Below, piece after piece: positions 1-5,730 of a stretch of 5,744 bases of DNA. A model generated the notes under the pieces. That model saw only the letters and a program-made list of their open reading frames with translations, was not told where the DNA came from and ran no database searches. The position numbers were made by a program, and so were the translations under genes. The stretch comes from Nitrososphaerota archaeon (GTDB taxonomy: Archaea > Thermoproteota > Nitrososphaeria > Nitrososphaerales > JACPRH01), in the NCBI GenBank assembly GCA_029460375.1, contig JARPAQ010000001.1:1-5744 (forward strand), written 5' to 3'. The stretch's first letter is position 1, and the number at the start of each line of letters is the position of its first letter.

Positions 1-1
1 G

Positions 2-97
2 ATAAGATCGGCGCAGAAGATTGAAGATCTCTTCTTGGAGGAGGGTGGGAGTTTTCAGAACGGTTCTTCCGAGCGTAACTCAGAATCTTCGGTGTAG
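2..97 (+). CDS. possible 3' end of an upstream gene (partial, unidentified)
   Basis: The reading frame is open from the left edge to a TAG at 95-97, giving 31 residues. The first part (KIEDLFLEEGG) is acidic and leucine-containing, as in a helix. The tail is rich in Ser, Asn, Gly and Glu, like a disordered C-terminus. This composition resembles the real genes of this window, whereas the competing minus-strand frame over the same bases is rich in Ser, Pro and Arg, like the antisense shadows of the known genes. The family cannot be recognised from so little sequence. The stop is followed by a 157-base gap with a promoter, so this gene probably ends its own transcription unit. A frame this short can be open by chance. 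Confidence 0.4.
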   Translation: MRSAQKIEDLFLEEGGSFQNGSSERNSESSV

Positions 98-111
98 ATG
101 CAGTTTCGACT

Positions 112-120
112 CCAGTTTTT
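112..120 (+). terminator. weak T-tract, possible archaeal terminator
   Basis: A run of five T (116-120), preceded by CCAG, lies about 20 bases after the TAG that ends the left-edge frame. Archaeal intrinsic termination can use short T-tracts without a hairpin. The run is short and no stem precedes it, so support is weak. Confidence 0.2.
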
Positions 121-184
121 GCAGTGATTGATTCCAGTATAGTTATTTGCCTCAACTTGGCAATAGGTTCATTGATTTTGGTCG

Positions 185-195
185 TTCATATAAGG
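185..195 (+). promoter_or_regulatory. TATA-box promoter of the P-type ATPase gene
   Basis: TTCATATAAGG resembles an archaeal TATA box, with ATATAA at 188-193. About 26 bases downstream of its centre places the transcript start near 216, giving a leader of roughly 39 bases. That leaves room for the Shine-Dalgarno-like GGGGGT found before the TTG start. A second weaker TATA-like stretch is at 136-144. The TTATAT core is almost symmetric, so direction is set only by the gene downstream. Confidence 0.5.
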
Positions 196-199
196 CGAC

Positions 200-212
200 A
201 AGTGGTGCACTT
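200..212. repeat. 13-bp palindrome between TATA box and predicted transcript start (operator-like)
   Basis: AAGTG-GTG-CACTT is a perfect 5-3-5 inverted repeat about 16 bases downstream of the TATA centre and just upstream of the predicted transcript start near 216. In archaea, repressors commonly bind between the TATA box and the start site, so the position suits an operator. The repeat is short enough to occur by chance, and no regulator gene is visible nearby. Confidence 0.3.
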
Positions 213-241
213 TACGACGGCTCTAGTAAAATTGGGTAACT

Positions 242-247
242 GGGGGT
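242..247 (+). promoter_or_regulatory. Shine-Dalgarno-like site supporting the TTG start
   Basis: GGGGGT pairs with the archaeal 16S 3' end (ACCUCC) if one G:U pair is allowed, and lies 7 bases before the TTG at 255. An in-frame TAA at 237-239 rules out a longer protein. This supports TTG 255 over the internal GTG at 285. Confidence 0.5.
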
Positions 248-254
248 TGGCTAC

Positions 255-2918
255 TTGAAACCTGAGAATTGGCATTCTTTAGATGTGAACGAGGCTCTAC
301 GTATCCTAAGTTCAAGCAGGGAAGGCCTAAGTAGTGAAGAGGCTTCAAGACGGCTGGCACAGTACGGTCCGAACGAACTTCAGGAAGAGAAGAGGATTTC
401 GCCGTTCAAGATTCTTCTGGATCAGTTCAAACAGTTTCTGATAATTATACTTATGATAGCAACCGCGATATCGGTACTTTTAGGCGAGGTTACCGATGCT
501 ATTGTGATCTTCGCTATAGTTGTCGCTTCAGCCGTATTGGGCTTTATTCAGGAGTACCGTGCGAGCAAGGCGGCAGAGGCTCTGAAGAAAATGGTGACCA
601 CCTCAGTCAAGGTGATCCGAGACGGTCGAGAAGAGAGGGTTAGTTCTTCTGAAGTGGTGCCGGGTGATGTGATGCTACTCTCACCGGGTGATAAGGTGAC
701 CGCCGATTCACGCATTATTACTGCAAACAACTTTAAGGTGAATGAAGCGCCTCTGACGGGGGAAGCGGATTCTGTAACGAAAGATCCATCTTCACAACCA
801 GTGGAGACAGGTCTTCACAACAGGATGAGTATGGTATTTGCAGGGACTGTCGTCACATATGGTCGTGCTACTGCTGTGGTTACATCTACTGGCATGGCAA
901 CAGAGTTCGGCAAGATAGCTTCGATGCTGCAGACGGTAGAGGTTGAGGTGACGCCGCTTGAGAAGAGGATGGCTCATCTGGGGCGCATGCTCGGCTTGAT
1001 ATCAATAATCGTCGTGGCTGTTGTCTTCACACTAGGTGTCCTTAGAGGCCATGGGTTCTTGGAGATGTTCCTCTGGGCTGTAAGTCTTGCCGTAGCGGCT
1101 GTGCCTGAAGCTCTCCCCGCGGTTGTCACTGGCAGCCTTGCGATGGGTATGCAGATGATGGCCAAACGTAATGCCATAGTTAGGCGGCTGCCTGCGGTTG
1201 AGACTCTCGGTAGCACATCGGTCATCTGCTCAGACAAGACAGGCACCCTCACGAAGGGTGAAATGACTGTTCGCGAATTATACTTCGACAGAAGAAAGGT
1301 TGAGGTTACAGGCGTTGGATATACACCTGAAGGCGAATTTGTAGGCGGCTCTCCTGATACAGATGGGCCATTTATGCAGTCGGCTCTGCTATGTAATGAT
1401 GCTCGGCTGGTGCGGACTGGCGATTCATGGAGCATAGAGGGTGATCCTACTGAAGGTGCACTGGTGGTCTTGGCGTCGAAGTCAGGGTTGGTTCAGGCGG
1501 AGGTTGTCAGTCAGTATCCGAGGGTAGGTGAGGTTGTGTTTAGCTCTGAACGTAAACGTATGACGACTGTTCACAGGACTCCAGACGGGAAGCTCTTCGC
1601 TTACTTGAAGGGTGCTCCTGAAGTGATACTTGAGAGGTGCAGTAATCTGCTCGTGGAAGGCCGCGTTTTGAAGATGGTGGAAAGGGAGAGGAAAGAGATT
1701 GTTGCTGAGAATGAATCTATGGCAAAGAAGGCTCTTAGAGTTCTAGGCTTCGCCTACAGGGAGATACCTTCAGGCACAGAGACGTTCAGTGAAGATCTGG
1801 AGCAGGATATGATATTCACTGGGTTGGTTGGTATGATGGATCCGCCGCGGGAGGAGGTGAAGAGGGCTGTCGGCCTATGCGCTGAAGCGGGTATTAAGAC
1901 GGTTATGATAACTGGTGACAACAAGTACACCGCCATGGCTGTTGCACGTGAATTGGAGATACTTGACAGAGGTAGGGTCTTGACAGGAGAAGAACTTGAA
2001 AAGATAAGCGAGGAAGAGTTTGAAAGCATTGTCGAGGATGTATCTGTCTATGCAAGAGTATCTCCTGGCGACAAGATGAAGATAGTGCAGGCTCTTAAGA
2101 AGAAGGGGCACATAGTAGCCGCTACGGGCGACGGGGTGAATGATGCTCCGGCTCTGAAGGCGTCCGATATAGGAGTGGCTATGGGGATAACTGGAACAGA
2201 AGCTACCAAGGAAGCTTCCGATATGATACTTCTTGACGACAACTTTGCCACTCTCGTTTCGGCTGTTGAACGGGGTAGAATGATATACGCCAATATCAAG
2301 AAGTTCCTAGCTTACCTACTCTCCAGCAATGTAGGGGAGCTGATGATTATGCTGTCAGCGGGTCTGATGGGTCTACCTCTCCCCCTTATAACAATCCAGA
2401 TACTTTGGGTAAATCTGGTGACCGACGGGTTGCCCGCGATAGCGCTTGGTGTCGATCCACCTGAAGATGACCTTATGAAGTATCCGCCGAGAAAACCAGA
2501 TGAAACGGTGTTCACTACAGGGATAAAAGCCATAATCCTAACCATGAGCGTACTCATGACTATAACTCTCATACCTCTGTTCTACACATATGGCCCCGTC
2601 TTCGATGAGCCGGAGTTGCTGAAGGCCCGTACAATCGTCTTCACCTCGATAGTGATGTTCGAAGTCTTCAACACCTTCAACTGCAGATCCGAGCGGCACT
2701 CCATCCTTCGTGTGGGCCCTTTCAAGAACCGCTACCTCCTAGTTGCACTGGCATCATCGATAATTCTGCAGCTAGCAGTGATATACATCCCCTCGCTTCA
2801 ATCCTCGTTCGGAACCGTAGCCTTGAATATATTTGATTGGCTCATCATAATCGGAGTATCCGCTACCGGGTTGATCGGGGTGGAAGCTGTGAAAGCCTAC
2901 TTGAGACGGAAGAAGTAG
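255..2918 (+). CDS. P-type cation-transporting ATPase, SERCA/PMCA-like (probable Ca2+ pump)
   Basis: A complete P2-type ATPase of 887 residues, the normal length for prokaryotic members. Domains in order: cation-ATPase N-terminal domain (about 5-75), M1-M2 (about 59-99), actuator loop with LTGE (167-170), M3-M4 (about 242-294), catalytic core with phosphorylated Asp327 in SDKTGT, nucleotide-binding domain with GDPTEGAL (396-403), FSSERKRM (429-436) and KGAPE (452-456), then DPPR (529-532), MITGD (551-555), the GDGVNDAP hinge (625-632), and M5-M10 (about 685-876). By alignment from memory to SERCA, residues of both Ca2+ sites are kept: Glu285 (PEALP, M4), Asn692 and Glu695 (M5), Asn720, Thr723 and Asp724 (M6) and Glu803 (M8). 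This argues for ATP-driven Ca2+ export across the cell membrane, although Mn2+ or Na+ transport cannot be excluded. The usual TGES is TGEA. The start is TTG, because an in-frame stop lies 16 bases upstream and the N-terminus fits the family. The next gene follows after 44 bases on the same strand. Confidence 0.95.
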   Translation: MKPENWHSLDVNEALRILSSSREGLSSEEASRRLAQYGPNELQEEKRISPFKILLDQFKQFLIIILMIATAISVLLGEVTDAIVIFAIVVASAVLGFIQEYRASKAAEALKKMVTTSVKVIRDGREERVSSSEVVPGDVMLLSPGDKVTADSRIITANNFKVNEAPLTGEADSVTKDPSSQPVETGLHNRMSMVFAGTVVTYGRATAVVTSTGMATEFGKIASMLQTVEVEVTPLEKRMAHLGRMLGLISIIVVAVVFTLGVLRGHGFLEMFLWAVSLAVAAVPEALPAVVTGSLAMGMQMMAKRNAIVRRLPAVETLGSTSVICSDKTGTLTKGEMTVRELYFDRRKVEVTGVGYTPEGEFVGGSPDTDGPFMQSALLCNDARLVRTGDSWSIEGDPTEGALVVLASKSGLVQAEVVSQYPRVGEVVFSSERKRMTTVHRTPDGKLFAYLKGAPEVILERCSNLLVEGRVLKMVERERKEIVAENESMAKKALRVLGFAYREIPSGTETFSEDLEQDMIFTGLVGMMDPPREEVKRAVGLCAEAGIKTVMITGDNKYTAMAVARELEILDRGRVLTGEELEKISEEEFESIVEDVSVYARVSPGDKMKIVQALKKKGHIVAATGDGVNDAPALKASDIGVAMGITGTEATKEASDMILLDDNFATLVSAVERGRMIYANIKKFLAYLLSSNVGELMIMLSAGLMGLPLPLITIQILWVNLVTDGLPAIALGVDPPEDDLMKYPPRKPDETVFTTGIKAIILTMSVLMTITLIPLFYTYGPVFDEPELLKARTIVFTSIVMFEVFNTFNCRSERHSILRVGPFKNRYLLVALASSIILQLAVIYIPSLQSSFGTVALNIFDWLIIIGVSATGLIGVEAVKAYLRRKK

Positions 2919-2926
2919 ACTTAACC

Positions 2927-2962
2927 GCTATACTAATATCTGGTGATTAGATCTTTTCAGAT
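2927..2962 (+). promoter_or_regulatory. possible own promoter and start region of the COG2403-type gene
   Basis: CTATACTAATAT (2928-2939) looks like an archaeal TATA element. About 26 bases downstream of its centre falls at about 2957-2961, right at the ATG (2963), so the transcript could be leaderless. Within the same stretch, GGTGAT (2942-2947) matches the anti-Shine-Dalgarno core but lies 15 bases from the ATG, farther than usual. CTAAT (2933-2937) and ATTAG (2946-2950) form a 5-bp inverted repeat with an 8-base loop carrying the start of GGTGAT. Either own transcription or read-through from the ATPase gene is possible. No T-tract separates the two genes. Confidence 0.35.
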
Positions 2963-4285
2963 ATGTTGGCTCGTAACGCGATAATTCTAGGAGCAGCTGG
3001 GAGGGACTTTCATAACTTCAATATCTACTTCCGAGATAACCCTGACTACCATGTAGTAGCCTTCACCGCGACTCAGATACCGTTCATAGTCAACCGAATC
3101 TACCCATCTGACCTTTCAGGTTATTTATACCCTAGAGGAATACCGATATACAACGAAGACAAACTCCTACACTTGATAAGAGACCACAAGGTTCAAGACG
3201 TCTTCTTCGCATACAGTGACGTTTCTCATGAACAGGTGATGCACCTCGCATCCATTACACAAGCAGCAGGTGCAACATTCCATCTTTTAGGGCCCACCGA
3301 CACCATGCTGTCCACAAACAAACCTGTGGTGGCTGTGGTTGCTGTAAGAACAGGCGCAGGGAAGAGCACCGTGTCTCACTTGGTTGAAGAGGTAGCTCGT
3401 AAACTCGGTGTGAAGCCTGTGGTAGTTAGGCACCCTATGCCGTATCAACGTCTAGACGCACCTGTTCGGCGATATGAAACCTATGATGATCTCCTAAAGT
3501 ATGAAGCAACCATCGAAGAGAGAGAAGAATTCGAAGCATATGAAAAAGAAGGTGTAATCGTATTCGCCGGCGTAGATTACGAAGCGATATTACGAGAAGC
3601 AGAGAAGGAAAGCGACATAATCATATGGGACGGCGGAAACAACGACTGGAGCTTCTATAAACCCAACCTGAACATAGTCGTGGTAGACCCACTTAGAGCT
3701 GGTGAAGAAGACAGATACTACCCAGGTGAAACCAACATAAGGATGGCCGATATAATCGTCGTGAACAAAGTAAACACCGCATCAAAGACCGATGTTCAAA
3801 AGACGATAGAAGCATCAAAACGCCTCAACCCGTCAGCAGAAGTGTTCAAAATAAGATCAGAAGTAAAAGTTGACAGACCCGAACTCGTAAGAAAGAAGAA
3901 GGTTGTCGTAATCGAAGACGGCCCCACCCTAACACACGGCGGCCTCAAGACGGCCGCAGGGGCTGAAGCTGCAGAGCATCTTAACGCCACCATAGTTGAT
4001 CCCCGAGAGAGCGCAGTAGGCTCAGTAGCAGAAGCCTACAAAAGATACCCGTGGATAGGGCCCGTAATACCATCTCTAGGATACAATTCTTCTCAGCTGA
4101 AAGATCTGGAAACCACCATAAACACAGTCAAATGCGACACAGTTCTTCTAGGAACTCCAGCCGACCTTAGACGCCTAATAACTATATCCAAGCCCGTCGC
4201 ACGGGTACACTTCCGAGCTGTAGATGAAGGCAAGCCGCTCCTTACAGAGTATCTATCTGAAAAGATAAGACGCCTCTGCGAATAG
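2963..4285 (+). CDS. P-loop NTPase of the COG2403 type (often annotated cyclic 2,3-diphosphoglycerate synthase)
   Basis: A complete protein of 440 residues, recognised from family signatures recalled from memory. It has an N-terminal Rossmann-like start GAAGRDFHNFN (10-20), the segment FTATQIPFIVNRIYP (34-48), AYSDVSHE (83-90), a P-loop RTGAGKST (129-136), a Walker-B-like region with Asp223 in WDGGNNDWS, VNKVN (267-271) and the hallmark EDGPTLTHGG (318-327). Such proteins are called predicted GTPases or cyclic 2,3-diphosphoglycerate synthases. The latter would be an ATP-dependent cyclisation of 2,3-diphosphoglycerate, a thermoprotectant step in some methanogens, but the biochemically studied enzyme may belong to a separate branch, so the substrate is open. 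The P-loop lacks the first Gly/Ala of the strict Walker A pattern, and the expected NKxD reads NKVN. No signal peptide or membrane segment is seen, so it is likely cytoplasmic. ATG 2963 is the first start after an in-frame TAG at 2948-2950 and fits the family N-terminus. It converges on apgM with a 4-base gap. Confidence 0.85.
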   Translation: MLARNAIILGAAGRDFHNFNIYFRDNPDYHVVAFTATQIPFIVNRIYPSDLSGYLYPRGIPIYNEDKLLHLIRDHKVQDVFFAYSDVSHEQVMHLASITQAAGATFHLLGPTDTMLSTNKPVVAVVAVRTGAGKSTVSHLVEEVARKLGVKPVVVRHPMPYQRLDAPVRRYETYDDLLKYEATIEEREEFEAYEKEGVIVFAGVDYEAILREAEKESDIIIWDGGNNDWSFYKPNLNIVVVDPLRAGEEDRYYPGETNIRMADIIVVNKVNTASKTDVQKTIEASKRLNPSAEVFKIRSEVKVDRPELVRKKKVVVIEDGPTLTHGGLKTAAGAEAAEHLNATIVDPRESAVGSVAEAYKRYPWIGPVIPSLGYNSSQLKDLETTINTVKCDTVLLGTPADLRRLITISKPVARVHFRAVDEGKPLLTEYLSEKIRRLCE

Positions 4286-4289
4286 ACTT

Positions 4290-5543
4290 CTAAATGTAGG
4301 TAAGCGCCTTAGGCAGAACCTCGATGCCTCTCATTATTCCAAAGCTTCCTCTAGCAGCCTCCCTCTCTGTGAACCTGCAGACGGCATCACGTTTCACTTT
4401 TGGGCCTGATATTAGAACTGGCACAGGATCCGCGCTGTGACCCTTAAGGCTGCAGGGGGTGGAGTGATCTGCTGAAACTATAAAGATGGTATCATCTAAA
4501 CCAGCCTTCTGGACCAGTATGTTGAAGAATTCAGCGTCTATCTGCTCTACTACACTTGTCTTGCGTTTCGCATCTCCGTCGTGCCCCGGTTCGTCAGGCC
4601 CTTTAATGTGAATATAGACGCCGTCGTACTTGTCTATAAGTTCAAGAGTCTTCTTGGCCTTGATTTCATAATCTCTAATGCCGCCTGCCTTATGATCGCT
4701 CATACCAGTTATCTTAGCTACACCCTTTTCGACAGGCATATCGAGTATAGAGGCGAATTTTACGCCGAAGCGGTCAGATATCTTCTTTATGTCGGGTAGA
4801 GTGTTTCCAGCATCCCTGAGGAGCAGCACGTTGGCAGGCTTCTTTCGATTCTTCTCTCTATCTTGATTCACCTTATGTGTCTTCAGAATGGACATCGCCT
4901 TCTCCGTAAACTCGTTCACGAGATCCGCCGTCAACCTTGCATCTTCTGAACTGATCTGTGGTTCAGCCTTCTGGGCATAGAGTCTACTCTTGATCTCCTT
5001 CGCTACACCCATACCTCCAATTCGTGCATATGCAGGATCGGTGTTGCTTATCTCAGCGGAGAGAGGTCTTCCAGATACTCTTATCGTTAAGACTGCTCTG
5101 TGGGCGACTGTGGGCACGAACTTGAATTCTGCGCCGTGTGAGAGCTCCAGACCGTTTACAGCATCAGCTAGCTTCAACGCTTCTTTCTGAGTAACATTAC
5201 GACCTGCCCGTCTATCTATGACAATCCCATCTTTACCAAGCGTAGCGAAGTTAGCTCTTAAAGCTATATCTCCATCTCTGAAGTCCATACCTATCCCTAT
5301 GGCCTCGACAACACCTCGGCCGAAGTAGTTTGAAGACAGGTCATACCCCAGCATACTGAAGACCGCGATATCCGACTCGGGTGATATACCCTTACCGACA
5401 GGATAAACGATACCAGTTGCACCCATTCTAGCGAGCCTATCTAGATTCGGAGTGTACGCCGCCTCCAGAGGTGTGAGGTGGTTCAACGCTGGATCTGGTC
5501 TATCGCCCACACCGTCGAGCAGAACATAGATCAGCTTACTCAT
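4290..5543 (-). CDS. apgM: 2,3-bisphosphoglycerate-independent phosphoglycerate mutase, archaeal type
   Basis: The enzyme interconverts 3-phosphoglycerate and 2-phosphoglycerate in cytoplasmic glycolysis and gluconeogenesis through a phosphoserine intermediate, using bound divalent metals of the alkaline phosphatase superfamily type. Numbered from ATG 5543 (417 residues, close to the usual 400-415): LLDGVGDRP (8-16) with metal ligand Asp10, ESDIAV (56-61) with nucleophile Ser57, GRGVVEAIG (75-83), DGDIALRANFAT (90-101), NTDPAY (167-172), KGPDEPGHDGD (314-324) with Asp317 and His321, and SADHSTPCSLKGHS (357-370) with Asp359, His360 and His369. All catalytic and metal-binding positions appear intact. 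PESDIAV instead of the euryarchaeal GSDTAH form suggests a TACK-type relative. The frame extends upstream to GTG 5645, adding 34 Ser-rich residues, but the family begins almost directly with the LLDG strand, so ATG 5543 is preferred. No Shine-Dalgarno sequence precedes it, so a short or leaderless transcript is likely. Confidence 0.95.
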   Translation of the reverse strand: MSKLIYVLLDGVGDRPDPALNHLTPLEAAYTPNLDRLARMGATGIVYPVGKGISPESDIAVFSMLGYDLSSNYFGRGVVEAIGIGMDFRDGDIALRANFATLGKDGIVIDRRAGRNVTQKEALKLADAVNGLELSHGAEFKFVPTVAHRAVLTIRVSGRPLSAEISNTDPAYARIGGMGVAKEIKSRLYAQKAEPQISSEDARLTADLVNEFTEKAMSILKTHKVNQDREKNRKKPANVLLLRDAGNTLPDIKKISDRFGVKFASILDMPVEKGVAKITGMSDHKAGGIRDYEIKAKKTLELIDKYDGVYIHIKGPDEPGHDGDAKRKTSVVEQIDAEFFNILVQKAGLDDTIFIVSADHSTPCSLKGHSADPVPVLISGPKVKRDAVCRFTEREAARGSFGIMRGIEVLPKALTYI

Positions 5544-5559
5544 AGTCAGACCGCTGATG

Positions 5560-5597
5560 GATAAAGACTCTATCTCTAATACCTTTATCGATAAACC
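5560..5597 (-). promoter_or_regulatory. probable promoter region of apgM
   Basis: Read on the minus strand, two TATA-like elements precede the ATG at 5543: TTTATCG in the palindrome 5584-5595 (predicted start near 5563, about 20 bases of leader) and TCTTTATC at 5560-5567 (centre only about 20 bases from the ATG, slightly too close for a standard leaderless start). A third candidate, GTATTAGAG, lies at 5574-5582 between them. Which one is used cannot be decided from sequence. The lack of a Shine-Dalgarno site favours a very short leader. Confidence 0.35.
5584..5595. repeat. perfect 12-bp palindrome TTTATCGATAAA upstream of apgM
   Basis: TTTATCGATAAA equals its own reverse complement and does not extend further (C on both flanks). 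It lies 41-52 bases upstream of the apgM ATG and overlaps a TATA-like element, so it could be a dimeric regulator site or simply a symmetric TATA box. Position favours a regulatory role, but no second copy is seen in the window. Confidence 0.4.
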
Positions 5598-5722
5598 AGA
5601 TACGCTGCTAGAACTTGTAACCAGTTTGAAACGGCTTTCTTCCACAGATTATTGAGTTTCGGCTCTAATGGCATTTCACACAGGGAATCGTAACAGGCTT
5701 CTTCTCGGTCGGGAATAGGGCG

Positions 5723-5730
5723 TTTTTAAG
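5723..5730 (+). promoter_or_regulatory. possible TATA box for a plus-strand gene beyond the right edge
   Basis: TTTTTAAG resembles an archaeal TATA box and would place a transcript start about 26 bases downstream, just outside the window. On the minus strand the same bases read CTTAAAAA, which is equally TATA-like and would start transcription near 5701 towards apgM, so orientation is uncertain. The bases after it resemble those after the ATPase TATA box. Confidence 0.25.

Noticed and set aside
91..115. GCAGTTTCGACTCCAG looks like a tRNA T-arm
   Set aside because: The flanks do not form the 5-bp T stem, and no anticodon or D arm is found upstream.
3..185. Minus-strand frame open for 61 codons to the left edge, with a possible TTG start at 153-155, which would make a gene divergent from the ATPase
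   Set aside because: Its Ser/Pro/Arg/Thr-rich composition resembles the antisense shadows of the known genes, it has no ATG or Shine-Dalgarno site, and the plus-strand frame over 2-97 is more gene-like. It would need sequence to the left of the window to settle.
974..1435. A 153-codon minus-strand frame inside the ATPase gene
   Set aside because: It lies fully antisense to the catalytic core and nucleotide-binding domain of a strongly supported gene and has the Ser/Pro/Thr/Arg-rich composition of a shadow frame.
2500..2918. Plus strand becomes richer in C than G in the last part of the ATPase gene, unlike its G-rich first two thirds
   Set aside because: This part encodes membrane helices M7-M10, whose Leu, Ile and Phe codons favour pyrimidines. 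The protein aligns as one continuous ATPase, so no junction or transfer is needed.
2951..4266. A 13-bp exact inverted repeat: ATCTTTTCAGATA at 2951-2963, just before and into the COG2403 start codon, and its complement at 4254-4266 near the 3' end of the same gene
   Set aside because: An inverted match of this length is not unexpected by chance in a window of this size, the sequence is low-complexity, and the second copy is within coding sequence. No duplicated ends or transposon features accompany it.
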